64,000 nucleotides of DNA, taken from an uncultured Clostridia bacterium. Its GTDB lineage: Bacteria > Bacillota > Clostridia > Christensenellales > Aristaeellaceae. The stretch's first letter is position 1. Each line of letters begins with the position of its first letter. Below the pieces are notes generated by a model. The model was not told where the DNA came from, made no database searches, and was given only the letters and a program-made list of their open reading frames with translations. Both the position numbers and the translations under genes were made by a program. Positions 26,726-35,474 of the stretch are shown in pieces. The stretch covers positions 62,001 through 126,000 of the forward strand of contig CAKUFA010000003.1 in the NCBI GenBank assembly GCA_934647165.1, read 5' to 3'.

Positions 26726-28261
26726 TTACTTTTGCTTGAGGCCAACGGTGGAAAGGAATTTCTCCATCCCTTGCAGGCCAACTGCATCAAGCTTGTAAAC
26801 GCCAGCATCAGCCAGCACTTGCGCGCAAACCTTGGCCACTTCAAGCTTCAGCAGCGCTGCGGCATCCTCGTGGGTTGCACACAGTCCATTTGCCTGAACG
26901 ATGCTCTCAATCCACGGGAAATGCTTGTAGCTGGGATCGTTTTCATCGGGGCAGGAAAGAGACTTTTCACCTGTCATATAATCTTCAAGCAGCTTTAGTT
27001 CCGTCTTTAGCCGTCCGGGGAGGATAAAGAGACCCATCACTTCAATCAGGCCGATATTCTCCTTTTTGATGTGGTGCAGAGGTGCATGGGGGTGAAAAAT
27101 GCCCAGCGGATGTTCATCACTCGTGCGGTTATTGCGCAGCACAAGCAGCAGGCGATAGTGGTTGTCTATTTTGCGCAGGATGGGGGTGATGGTGTTATGC
27201 GGAGTGCCATCCGTTGCAGCGAGAATATCGCACGCAGGGTCGCTGTAGCCGCGCCAGGCTTGCAGCACCTTGTTCGCCAAGTCAATCAATGATTCAGGTT
27301 CTGTTCCTTCAAGGCAAAGGGTGGACAACGGCCAGTCCAGGATAGAAGCAGTGACGCCGTCCACGGGGGAGAGCAAGTGCGCACGTACACCGGCTTTATC
27401 CATAGGGAAGGTGTAGCGACCGCCCTGGAAATGATCGTGATTGAGAATGGAACCACCAACGATGGGCAAATCAGCATTGCTGCCAAGGAAATAATGCGGC
27501 AGCTGCTCTACAAAGGAGAACAGGCGGCGGAATGTGCCGCGATCAATCTTCATGGGCGTATGGTTGCCATTAAGTACAATGCAGTGTTCCGGGTAGTAGG
27601 CATAGGGGGAGTACTGCATATACCACTGCGTGCCATCCAGGGTCAGGGGAACGATGCGGTGGTTCTGCCTTGCCGGGAAGTTGCTCCGCCCTGCATAGCC
27701 GGGGTTTTCCACGCACAGCATACATTTGGGATATCCAACGCTGGGGGCGTTCTTCAGTTTAGCGATTTCCTTGGGGTCTTTTTCCGGCTTGCTCAGGTTG
27801 ATGGTGATTTCCAATTCACCACAAGGGCTGTCGGCAAAGTACCGCACATTTTGGGCAATGGCATTCACTTTGATGTAATCGCATGCCCGACACATGTCAT
27901 AAAAATAATCTGTGGCTTCCTCAGCGTTTCCTGCATGCAGACTATGCAGGAAACGCTCCCGAACTTCGCGTGGGGATGGCGTTAAAAGACCCATGACTCG
28001 GGCGGTGAACAGATCCTTTTCATACTGCATGCCACCGATAAGTCCCTCTTCCTGTGCCAATTCACACAGGCGGTCAAGCAGTGTGGTAGCGGTTTCTTCG
28101 CCCAAATCATCGCCTTGCACATCGGCAGGAGCGTCCAGCTGCATTACGTCCAGCAGCAGGTTGCGGTAATACGGCAGATCCACCTGCTCGATTAATCCGC
28201 GGCGCTGGGCGTATTTTAGCAGGGACTCCAATGTTTCTGTCACCTTTTCGGATCGGTTCAT
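26726..28261 (-). CDS. galT: UDP-glucose--hexose-1-phosphate uridylyltransferase
   Basis: A 511-residue GalT of the Firmicutes type (type 2), which swaps UMP between UDP-glucose and galactose 1-phosphate in the Leloir pathway. The active-site His is in the stretch GGSILNHDHFQGGRYTFPM (residues about 277-295). Other family segments are YPKCMLCVENPGYAGR and the C-terminal GIFHPHAPLHHIKKENIGLIE. Length matches the roughly 490-510 residues of this branch, against about 350 for the type 1 enzyme. GGAG lies upstream of the ATG at 28261. The next minus-strand gene upstream ends 42 bases away, so galT may be cotranscribed with the sugar dehydratase. No galK or galE is in the window. Confidence 0.95.
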   Translation of the reverse strand: MNRSEKVTETLESLLKYAQRRGLIEQVDLPYYRNLLLDVMQLDAPADVQGDDLGEETATTLLDRLCELAQEEGLIGGMQYEKDLFTARVMGLLTPSPREVRERFLHSLHAGNAEEATDYFYDMCRACDYIKVNAIAQNVRYFADSPCGELEITINLSKPEKDPKEIAKLKNAPSVGYPKCMLCVENPGYAGRSNFPARQNHRIVPLTLDGTQWYMQYSPYAYYPEHCIVLNGNHTPMKIDRGTFRRLFSFVEQLPHYFLGSNADLPIVGGSILNHDHFQGGRYTFPMDKAGVRAHLLSPVDGVTASILDWPLSTLCLEGTEPESLIDLANKVLQAWRGYSDPACDILAATDGTPHNTITPILRKIDNHYRLLLVLRNNRTSDEHPLGIFHPHAPLHHIKKENIGLIEVMGLFILPGRLKTELKLLEDYMTGEKSLSCPDENDPSYKHFPWIESIVQANGLCATHEDAAALLKLEVAKVCAQVLADAGVYKLDAVGLQGMEKFLSTVGLKQK

Positions 28262-28303
28262 GCTTTTCTCCGCCTTTCCTTGTTTGTTTACCTGCCTGAT
28301 ATA

Positions 28304-30244
28304 TTAAGCAGAAACCGTGTGCTCACTGTTGCCTTTTGCCGAAAGTTCGCCGCGCTGACCGTTGATTTCCTCCGGCTCCTTGAAGGAGGGAAGCAGGTGA
28401 TGCATGCATGCTTTCATATCCCCATGCTGATCCAGGCAGGCTTGCAGCTCATCCAGCATAGCCTCTACCTGCGCCCAATCCACCTGCTCAGGCTTAGCAA
28501 TAAATATCTTTTCCTTGTTGGTGGCTGTGGAGTTTTCCTCATCTCTCAGAAGTTCTTCATAAAGCTTTTCTCCAGGGCGAAGACCGGTATACACAATTTC
28601 CACCGGAGGTGCGGCTGGGTCAGCGTAAAGCTGAATCATGCGTTCCGCCAATTCACGGATTTTGACCGGTTTTCCCATGTCCAACACAAACAGTTCGCCG
28701 CCCTTGGCAATGGATGCTGCTTGAAGCACCAGGCTTGCTGCTTCCGGAATGGTCATGAAGTAGCGGATGATGTCCGGATGCGTCAGCGTTACCGGGCCGC
28801 CGGCGCGAATCTGCCGTTCAAATAGCGGTACAACGCTGCCGTGCGAGCCAAGCACATTGCCAAACCGAACCGCTGTGAATTGTGTTTTGCCCTGCTTTTG
28901 CAGTGCTTCAATCACAATTTCCGCCATCCGCTTGGAGGCGCCCATGACGTTGGTGGGGTTCACGGCCTTGTCGGTAGAAATCATCACAAAGCGCTCTACT
29001 CCATGGGCAACAGCGCATTTGGCCACGTTATAGGTGCCGAAAACATTGTTTTTTACAGCCTGCTCCGGGCTGTCCTCCATCAAGGGCACATGCTTGTGTG
29101 CCGCGGCATGGATGACGATTTGCGGCCGGAATTCGCTGAATACGCGATCCAGCGTTGCTTCATCACGGATAGAACCAACCCGGAGCGCTACGGTGTTTTT
29201 CACAATCTCACCGTATTTTTCTTTCAGCTCAAAGAACAGGTCGTACATGTAGTTTTCACTGATATCGTAAAGCACTAGTTTTTCGGGCACAAAGGCCATG
29301 ATTTGCCTGCACAGCTCCGAGCCGATGGAGCCGCCGCCGCCGGTTACCAGCACCCGCTTGCCGGTGAAGTAAGCCTGTACTTCTGCCATATCGAGGTGCG
29401 TTTCCGCACGCCCAAGCAAATCGGCAATGTTTACATCACGCACATGACCGGCTGTGTTTTTGCCGGACATGTCCTGAGGAGCAGAAAAAACGCGAACCCG
29501 GCAGCCTGTGCTCATGCACTGATGGATCAGGGATGTCAGGTCATGCTTTGGGGTGGCAATGGCCACGATGATCTCGTCAATGCCATATTGTTTGGCGTAG
29601 TCAGCGACTTTATCAGTGCCCAGCATTACCGGCACACGACCGATGCGGGTGTTTTTTTTGCCGGGATCATCATCCACGGCAAGCACGGCGGCGCAGTCTC
29701 CATAGCGACCGGCCAACAGGTCACGCAGCACCTGTGCACCGGCCCACCCGGCACCGACGACCATCACCCGACGCGCATGCTTTTTGTTGAAAATCAGTCC
29801 GGAATGCCCGGCTTGACCGGCAATACGCAGGCTGAAACGACTTGCGCCGAGCATGAAGGCCAAAAGCAGCCACTGAATCAGATAGATCGGCCGCGGCATC
29901 AGAAAAATATTCGATGCGCGATAGAGTGTGTAAGTTGCCAAGGACACCAGATAAGTGATACCGGTGCCAAACAGTGTGCCGATGACAATCTGCATCAGCG
30001 TGTCAATGCTGGCATAGCGCAAAAGGTTTTTGTAAAGCCCCATGGCGCATAAAACGCCTAATGTGGCCACAGTCAGCACAGGAGCGATATGCAGCACATG
30101 CAACAGGTGACTTTCCGGAGGGTGCATGTCATAATAAATTTGCAGCGCCATCATCATGGACAGGTTTGTGAGCAGCACGTCCATCAGCACAAGCGCCGCT
30201 GTTTGCCAGTGCTTCTTCAGTGCAGGTTGCTTTTCATCAGCCAT
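28304..30244 (-). CDS. CapD/PglF-type nucleotide-sugar 4,6-dehydratase, membrane bound
   Basis: A 646-residue polysaccharide biosynthesis protein. The N-terminal roughly 140 residues contain four hydrophobic segments. A Rossmann-like domain follows (VMVVGAGWAGAQVLRDLL, residues about 150-165), then the extended SDR catalytic domain with VLVTGGGGSIGSELCRQI, HAAAHKHVPLMED and STDKAVNPTNVMGASKRMAE. In the last motif the usual SDR Tyr is Met, as known for UDP-GlcNAc 4,6-dehydratases such as PglF, WbpM and CapD. It likely starts the synthesis of a deoxy-amino sugar for capsule or glycan. The start at 30244 has AAAGGAAG upstream; in-frame upstream codons lack a site. Confidence 0.92.
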   Translation of the reverse strand: MADEKQPALKKHWQTAALVLMDVLLTNLSMMMALQIYYDMHPPESHLLHVLHIAPVLTVATLGVLCAMGLYKNLLRYASIDTLMQIVIGTLFGTGITYLVSLATYTLYRASNIFLMPRPIYLIQWLLLAFMLGASRFSLRIAGQAGHSGLIFNKKHARRVMVVGAGWAGAQVLRDLLAGRYGDCAAVLAVDDDPGKKNTRIGRVPVMLGTDKVADYAKQYGIDEIIVAIATPKHDLTSLIHQCMSTGCRVRVFSAPQDMSGKNTAGHVRDVNIADLLGRAETHLDMAEVQAYFTGKRVLVTGGGGSIGSELCRQIMAFVPEKLVLYDISENYMYDLFFELKEKYGEIVKNTVALRVGSIRDEATLDRVFSEFRPQIVIHAAAHKHVPLMEDSPEQAVKNNVFGTYNVAKCAVAHGVERFVMISTDKAVNPTNVMGASKRMAEIVIEALQKQGKTQFTAVRFGNVLGSHGSVVPLFERQIRAGGPVTLTHPDIIRYFMTIPEAASLVLQAASIAKGGELFVLDMGKPVKIRELAERMIQLYADPAAPPVEIVYTGLRPGEKLYEELLRDEENSTATNKEKIFIAKPEQVDWAQVEAMLDELQACLDQHGDMKACMHHLLPSFKEPEEINGQRGELSAKGNSEHTVSA

Positions 30245-30277
30245 TGCGCGGTTCTTCCTTTCAGTACTTTTTCTGCT

Positions 30278-30306
30278 ATTGTACCACACGGACAACATTC
30301 GCGCAA
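30278..30306 (-). promoter_or_regulatory. Promoter of the sugar dehydratase (galT operon)
   Basis: Minus-strand TTGCGC (30301-30306), a 17-base spacer, and TACAAT (30278-30283), 34 bases upstream of the start codon. The -35 element matches consensus at 4 of 6 positions. Confidence 0.5.
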
Positions 30307-30416
30307 TGCAGATGCAACAATCTGACATTTTCCGGCGAGTTTTGTCCACTTTTTGTTCGATTTTGCCGCTCCAAAGCGGAATTCCAGGAATCCTCTTTTT
30401 CCCAAATCATCCATGC

Positions 30417-30445
30417 GCATGATGTGCCCTCAAAATTCCATACTA
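30417..30445 (+). promoter_or_regulatory. Candidate sigma-G type promoter of spoVT
   Basis: GCATG (30417-30421), a 17-base spacer, and CATACTA (30439-30445) match the forespore sigma-G pattern (gHATR, 17-18 bases, CATNNTA). In Bacillus subtilis spoVT is known to be sigma-G dependent. The call is by pattern only. The 237 bases between the dehydratase start and spoVT hold otherwise only the divergent promoter. Confidence 0.5.
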
Positions 30446-30481
30446 GGGAATGAAACATCAGTCAGCAAGGAGGCATCCAAG

Positions 30482-31036
30482 GTGCGAGCAACAGGCATTG
30501 TGCGCAGAATCGACGAGTTGGGGCGAGTGGTCATTCCCAAAGAAATCCGCCGAACGCTGAGAATTCGGGAGGGTGACCCGCTGGAAATTTACACAGACCG
30601 TGATGGCGAGGTGATCTTGAAGAAGTATTCGCCAATTGGCGAAATGTCGTCCTTTGCAAAGGATTATACAGAATCGCTGTTTCGTTCATTGGGGCATATC
30701 GCATGCATTGTTGATAGAGATCAGGTGGTGGCGGCCAGCGGCGTGAGCAAAAAGGAATTGTGGGATAAACCGATCAGCCATGATTTGGAAACGGCGATTG
30801 CCAACCGGCAAACGGTGGCCATCAACCGGCAAACCGGTGGCAAACCGGTGGCAGTGACCAATGAAGAGGAAGAAGGCGGTTACACTGCGCAGGTGCTGTC
30901 ACCCATCATCGCGGATGGCGAGGCGATTGGCGCTGTGCTGTTGCTTAGCCGCGATCAAGGAACGCGCATGGGTGATACAGAGCTAAAAGTGGCCGAAACG
31001 GCAGCTGGTATTGTTGGCAGACAAATGGAGCAGTGA
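30482..31036 (+). CDS. spoVT: Stage V sporulation protein T
   Basis: A 184-residue AbrB-superfamily regulator active in the forespore. Residues 1-50 form the swapped-hairpin DNA-binding domain (TGIVRRIDELGRVVIPKEIRRT, shown here in parts as RRIDELGRVVIPKEIRRTL, then EGDPLEIYTDRDGEVILKK). Residues about 55-180 form the GAF-like domain. Length is close to the B. subtilis protein (178). The start is the GTG at 30482, with AAGGAGG 8 bases upstream. An in-frame N-terminal extension is open but unlike the family. It is a clear marker of endospore formation, and a sigma-G-like promoter lies upstream. Confidence 0.93.
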   Translation: MRATGIVRRIDELGRVVIPKEIRRTLRIREGDPLEIYTDRDGEVILKKYSPIGEMSSFAKDYTESLFRSLGHIACIVDRDQVVAASGVSKKELWDKPISHDLETAIANRQTVAINRQTGGKPVAVTNEEEEGGYTAQVLSPIIADGEAIGAVLLLSRDQGTRMGDTELKVAETAAGIVGRQMEQ

Positions 31037-31065
31037 GGAACGTGTGAAAAGCACGGCTGCGGATA

Positions 31066-31115
31066 AAAACAAGGAGTGGCACAGCGGAAAAACCGCCATT
31101 GTCACTCCTCGTTTT
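31066..31115. terminator. Bidirectional terminator between spoVT and the 757-aa gene
   Basis: AAAAC (31066-31070) and AGGAGTG pair with CACTCCT (31103-31109) and GTTTT; an inner GCGG-AAAAA-CCGC hairpin lies inside the loop. T-rich ends on both strands fit convergent genes. Confidence 0.7.
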
Positions 31116-31167
31116 GTATGTTTTTGCAGCCAGGAAGGGTGCAAAAGAGAGCGGAATCAGTTCGCAA

Positions 31168-33441
31168 TCATAGGCATGCACTGGCCATGGAATATTCTTC
31201 AAGCAGCGGGCGCAGTACCTCCCGGAGAGAAGGGTTTTCCGCAGTAAGAGGCAACAGCCACAGCAGAATGGCCCAATCACAGGCAGACGCCAATCCGCCG
31301 CTCATATGGGCAGCACAGAGGCAGGTAAAGTGTTCCATTTCCTGCATGGCTTTGCCGGATAAGGGGGGCAACACGGCAAGCAATGGTTGGAGTGCCTGGC
31401 GAATGGCCGCGTAATGATCCTCATCCGCTGCCGGAACGAGCGCATCCAGCGACAGCGCATCGCCGCCGGTGGTGTGGATGGCCACGAAAGGCAAAGCAGG
31501 CAGCGGAAAAATGGGCCAGGAGTCCGCTGCATAGGCAGGTGAGACAGCAGCAGGCGCGGATGTGAGCATTACACGGGTAACGTTGGGAATAGGTGCGCAG
31601 TCCTCCACAGTGCTTAACAACAGCATGGGCGTGGCATGATCCACCGGTACGTTTTGTGCAACAATGTGCTGTGCCGTGGATACCTGAAGGCCGCAGCCTC
31701 CCTGCCACCCCATTCCAGCGGTAATGTTTTCACAAAGGGTTGCGGCGGCAGCCGTGGTGGAGCATTGAATGCCAATGCGAGAACACACTGCAATAGCGGC
31801 CAGCAGCGCCACGGCAAAGTTCTGTGGGCAGGTTACATGGCACTGTTGGGCGGCAGTCATTAGGCGGCGTGTCAATTCCTCCATGGCAGCAGGGCGGCCA
31901 ATGCGTGTGTGCAGGTATATAGGTGCATCAAGTGGGGCGGCGTTATCCGGATCAGGCAAGTTGCCCGCTTGCCGCAGGCAGTCGATCTTCTGTTCCAGCG
32001 CATTACGCGTATCGGTGAGGGCATTGACTTCATCACGCAGCTTTGCAAGAGCCGTCTCACGGAGAGACACGTCGCCCTCCATAGCGGTAAGCTTCTTCTT
32101 AAGCTCGGCGCGCACACTGTCCATGGTGCTTTTGCGGAAGGCTTCGAGGTTCTCTTTGGCTTTATCCAGCTGTACCAGCGCGGACAGCCGCTCGGCTTCC
32201 AGGTCGTCCAGATGATGAAGCATGGCCTTGCGCAAGGGCGTGTTGCTTGCAGCGGTGGCTGCAGGGGCAAGGTAGGCGTTCATCCCGGGCAGGGACAGCA
32301 GAAAACTCACTAACTGCGGTTGCGTTTCCGGCATCTCCCATGCATGCTGGAACTGGTTGCAGGCGCATTCTACAGGATTGTCTACCATGCGCATAGAAAC
32401 CCCGTCAGGCAGGGGCGCAGCGGGCGGGTCGTTGCGGGCGGCGCGCCATTGATTGGCTACTACTTCCTGCATGCGGTTTTTCAATCTGGGCGTGGAGGTG
32501 CGAAGCCCACTGCTGCGCATCAGCGGTGTGCCGGTGAGCTGCTGGACAGGGGTGCTATCCTGTAAAGGAAGCTGCTCTTCACGGGATTGCCGCAGCAAAT
32601 TAGCTCCCTGGCTCAGCGGCTGATTTAACCCCTCCAGAGTTTCGGAAAAATCTTTCGATTGATCGAGAATGCTCAGCGGTTTGCCAAGCGGAAGCGGCGT
32701 TTCTTCCCGGAGGAATGATTCGTCGCTTGCTTCATCACGCTGCGGCTTTTCCGCGGCAGGAGAAGGTTTCTCCGGCCTGGAGCAGGCAGGCTTTGTTTCA
32801 CGCGCCTTTTCCTGCACTGTAGCAGCAGGTTTTTCCGCTGCCTGCACAGGGGCGGAAACGGGTGGCTCGATGGCAGCTTCGCCATCCCGGCACAGAATGG
32901 TGTGCTGAACGCCGTCCGGGCTTATGATGTCATAGAGCACAGCTTCCATGGCAGAAGCTGGGGCAGGGATGCCCGGTTCAGCTTTCCTGACCGGACCGAA
33001 GAGCGTATCGCTCTGACGAATCATAAACAAGGGTGTGATGGCATTTTCAGCAAGGTGTGCAGCATCTTCGGGGGCGCCATTCAGCAGCTCGTAGAAGGTA
33101 TGCTCCGGCAAGGGTTTCACGGCATCGGAATAAAGGATGTACTGATTATGCTCCTCCCGTTCCGGGCGATAGTTTTTATTGGTGCGGATTTTGTTGGCTT
33201 CTGCCGGAAAAGGCGTTAAATCCATCAAACAGAAATGGCCAAGCGAACGCATGCGATCTTTGAAATAACCCTGTTCATTTTTATCCGGAACGATACGAAG
33301 CGCGCCATCGTCCGGCCAAAGAGCGACAGCTTCTTCATGCGCATCGCCAGTGACAGTTAGAAGTGGCTTGAGACGAAAATAAGCGCGCTGGATATTGTCC
33401 TCTTCCAGCCAGGAGAGCACGATTTCACGATCATATTTCAT
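31168..33441 (-). CDS. Uncharacterised 757-aa protein with central coiled coil
   Basis: Not recognised. Residues 1 to about 150 look globular, with Trp, Tyr and Leu spread through MKYDREIVLSWLEEDNIQRA and later segments. About 190-330 is a Pro/Ala/Glu/Ser-rich linker. About 405-490 is a strong heptad-like coiled coil (AERLSALVQLDKAKENLEAF ... KLRDEVNALTDTRNALEQKI). About 510-757 is a second globular region rich in Ala and Leu with hydrophobic beta-like strands such as ATPMLLLSTVED and VTRVMLTSAPAA. No Walker A, signal peptide or membrane helix is seen. The tail layout vaguely recalls AAA+ ATPases but lacks their nucleotide motif. The ATG at 33441 follows GGAGG; it has its own promoter and a shared terminator with spoVT. 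Confidence 0.75.
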   Translation of the reverse strand: MKYDREIVLSWLEEDNIQRAYFRLKPLLTVTGDAHEEAVALWPDDGALRIVPDKNEQGYFKDRMRSLGHFCLMDLTPFPAEANKIRTNKNYRPEREEHNQYILYSDAVKPLPEHTFYELLNGAPEDAAHLAENAITPLFMIRQSDTLFGPVRKAEPGIPAPASAMEAVLYDIISPDGVQHTILCRDGEAAIEPPVSAPVQAAEKPAATVQEKARETKPACSRPEKPSPAAEKPQRDEASDESFLREETPLPLGKPLSILDQSKDFSETLEGLNQPLSQGANLLRQSREEQLPLQDSTPVQQLTGTPLMRSSGLRTSTPRLKNRMQEVVANQWRAARNDPPAAPLPDGVSMRMVDNPVECACNQFQHAWEMPETQPQLVSFLLSLPGMNAYLAPAATAASNTPLRKAMLHHLDDLEAERLSALVQLDKAKENLEAFRKSTMDSVRAELKKKLTAMEGDVSLRETALAKLRDEVNALTDTRNALEQKIDCLRQAGNLPDPDNAAPLDAPIYLHTRIGRPAAMEELTRRLMTAAQQCHVTCPQNFAVALLAAIAVCSRIGIQCSTTAAAATLCENITAGMGWQGGCGLQVSTAQHIVAQNVPVDHATPMLLLSTVEDCAPIPNVTRVMLTSAPAAVSPAYAADSWPIFPLPALPFVAIHTTGGDALSLDALVPAADEDHYAAIRQALQPLLAVLPPLSGKAMQEMEHFTCLCAAHMSGGLASACDWAILLWLLPLTAENPSLREVLRPLLEEYSMASACL

Positions 33442-33498
33442 TAAACAGCAGCCTCCAATATCCTTCTATAAAGATAACCGGATGATGGGGATGGATAA

Positions 33499-33527
33499 AT
33501 TGTAGCAAAAATTCCCCGTTTCGTCAA
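33499..33527 (-). promoter_or_regulatory. Sigma-A promoter of the 757-aa gene
   Basis: Minus-strand TTGACG (33522-33527), a 17-base spacer, and TACAAT (33499-33504), 58 bases upstream of the ATG at 33441. A vegetative promoter suggests expression outside sporulation. Confidence 0.7.
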
Positions 33528-33631
33528 GCACTGTGGGGGAATCTGGAAATGTTGCATAAATTCATGTTCACAGGGGATGATGGAATTGACAACAATGCAC
33601 TGTGCGTTTTGAAAAGAACGGAGGAAGTGAA

Positions 33632-34261
33632 ATGTCCCTGGCAATGCTGCTGCTCACGGTGCTGGCCGTGCTGATTTTCTTTGGTGTGCTGGAACGAGTG
33701 CTGGATCGGATGTATCTGACGGACCGTGCCGCATTGATCCTGGTGGCGCTGATGTTTGTGGGAACGCTTTTGCCCAACGTGACGCTCGGACGCGTGGCGA
33801 TCAACCTTGGCGGCGCGGTGATTCCGTTGGGCGTATGCACTTATCTGCTCATACGTGCGGACACATGGCGCGAACGTGTGCGTGCCATGGCTGGCGCAGC
33901 GCTGACGGCTGTGGCGGTTTATGTTCTGTCCACGCTGTTGCCGGATGAACCGGAGGAAATGTGGATGGAGCCCAACCTGATCTATGGCCTTGCAGGCGGC
34001 GTAGTGGCATGGATACTGGGCAGGTCGCGGCGCGGGGCGTTTGTCTGCGGTGTGGCGGGCGTTTTGCTGGCGGATGTGGCCACAGCCATGGTGAATTGGC
34101 AGCGAGGTATCGCCCAGCAGCTAGTGCTTGGCGGCGCAGGGCTGGCAGATGCCACGGTGCTTGCTGGCGTGGAAGCTGTGCTGATCACGGAACTTGTGGG
34201 AGAAATAATGGAGCGTGTGAAGCGTAAAAAAAGCCCGACAGGGCAGGAGGGGCAACCATGA
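33632..34261 (+). CDS. DUF1614-like membrane protein
   Basis: A 209-residue protein with about six hydrophobic segments, including LLLTVLAVLIFFGVLERVLD, ALILVALMFVGTLLP, and a Gly/Ala-rich C-terminal half (GLAGGVVAWILGRS, GLADATVLAGVEAVLITELVGE). This fits the clostridial DUF1614 family, members of which I recall seeing next to spoIIP. The ATG at 33632 follows GGAGGAAG; the upstream in-frame ATG at 33602 has none. Its stop overlaps the spoIIP ATG by 4 bases. Function is unknown; coupling to spoIIP suggests a sporulation or envelope role. No clear promoter was found in the 190 bases upstream. Confidence 0.65.
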   Translation: MSLAMLLLTVLAVLIFFGVLERVLDRMYLTDRAALILVALMFVGTLLPNVTLGRVAINLGGAVIPLGVCTYLLIRADTWRERVRAMAGAALTAVAVYVLSTLLPDEPEEMWMEPNLIYGLAGGVVAWILGRSRRGAFVCGVAGVLLADVATAMVNWQRGIAQQLVLGGAGLADATVLAGVEAVLITELVGEIMERVKRKKSPTGQEGQP

Positions 34262-35409
34262 AGGGAAAGAAGCTGCTGGGTGCGCTGCTGATGTTGGGTA
34301 TGCTGCTCATAGGAAAAGCACAGGCAGAGGATATCGTGTGGGCGCTTGTGACAGAGGATGGCAGGACGCTTACGCAGGTGTGCTACGAGCCGGAAAAAGG
34401 CGACTTGTACATTGCCGGAGATAACCGGCAATATACGGTGATTGCGGTGGAGGACGGTCAGGCTACATTGCGGGAGGATGGAACCGTGGCGCTGCCGGAT
34501 GTGCGCTGGCTGGATGCGGATGCCGCACAGCCTGTCAACGCTGCCGGAGGAAGGCGCGTAGCGCTATACTGCACCCACAGCGATGAGAGCTATAAGCCCT
34601 CCGATGGTACATATTCCGATGCGAAGCGCGGATCGATCTATCAGGTGACACATGCGTTGGGGGACGCATTTGAAGCGCTGGGCGTAACCACCGAAGTATC
34701 CGATGCGCTGCACCATCCGCACGATGCGGGAGCCTATCGACGCAGTAGACAAACGGCTGTGCAGCTGTTGCGGCAGCAGCCGGATGCAATCTTTGACATT
34801 CACCGGGATGGTATTCCTGATCCGGAGCAGTATGCGGTGACCATCGGCGGAGAAAAGCTATCCAAAGTCCGCATTCTTGTGGGGCGTGGCAACCAGTACA
34901 TGGAAAGCAACAAACAGTTTGCGCTCCAGCTCAAAGCGGTGGCGGATAAGGTACATCCGGGGCTTATCAAGGATATTTATATGGGCAAGGGCACGTATAA
35001 TCAGGATCTGGCGCCCCATGCGCTGCTGTTTGAATGCGGTACCTACACCCTTGAGAAGAAACGTGTGTTGGCCACCATGCCGCTGCTTGCGGAAGTGACG
35101 GTCAAAGCTCTCTATGGCGGCATTGTTGGCTCAGCGGGTACGACCGATACCCAAGGGTCAATGCAGACAGAAAAAGGCGGCGTGGTCCAGGGAGAGCCTG
35201 ATGCTGCACCAGGCGTTGCAGAAAGCGGGAAGGGGACAGGCAAGGGCATCCTGTGGGTGGTTGGTATTTTTGCGGTGGGGCTTGCGGTGTATGCGTTTGC
35301 TGCCACAGGCAGCGGTAAAGGGGCATGGCATAAGACAGAGCGTAATATAAGTGAAATGACCGGCGGCCTCATAGGTAAAAAACCGGAAGACAAGCAAGGA
35401 AATGAGTGA
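34258..35409 (+). CDS. spoIIP: Stage II sporulation protein P
   Basis: A 383-residue SpoIIP-like cell-wall hydrolase (amidase/endopeptidase) that drives engulfment with SpoIID and SpoIIM. The metal-binding motifs are recognisable: YCTHSDESYKPSDG (relatives have HTHxxES), DIHRDGIPDPEQY, and the late Glu in LLFECGTY. Residues 1-23 look like a cleavable signal peptide (LLGALLMLGMLLIGKAQA), and there is a transmembrane helix near the C-terminus (GILWVVGIFAVGLAVYAFAA, about 325-345). B. subtilis SpoIIP is anchored by an N-terminal helix, so this topology is unusual. It is translationally coupled to the DUF1614 gene and followed by a terminator. Confidence 0.88.
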   Translation: MKGKKLLGALLMLGMLLIGKAQAEDIVWALVTEDGRTLTQVCYEPEKGDLYIAGDNRQYTVIAVEDGQATLREDGTVALPDVRWLDADAAQPVNAAGGRRVALYCTHSDESYKPSDGTYSDAKRGSIYQVTHALGDAFEALGVTTEVSDALHHPHDAGAYRRSRQTAVQLLRQQPDAIFDIHRDGIPDPEQYAVTIGGEKLSKVRILVGRGNQYMESNKQFALQLKAVADKVHPGLIKDIYMGKGTYNQDLAPHALLFECGTYTLEKKRVLATMPLLAEVTVKALYGGIVGSAGTTDTQGSMQTEKGGVVQGEPDAAPGVAESGKGTGKGILWVVGIFAVGLAVYAFAATGSGKGAWHKTERNISEMTGGLIGKKPEDKQGNE

Positions 35410-35424
35410 AAGAAGGATAAACGC

Positions 35425-35465
35425 AAGCGGCTGCCGCAAGATGCTGACAGCCGCTTTACTTTTTG
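35425..35465 (+). terminator. Intrinsic terminator of DUF1614-spoIIP
   Basis: AAGCGGCTG (35425-35433) pairs with CAGCCGCTT (35448-35456), followed by TACTTTTT. The 32-base hairpin is nearly the reverse complement of the one at 39554-39585 (29 of 32 bases). Confidence 0.8.
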
Positions 35466-35474
35466 CATGTTTTC

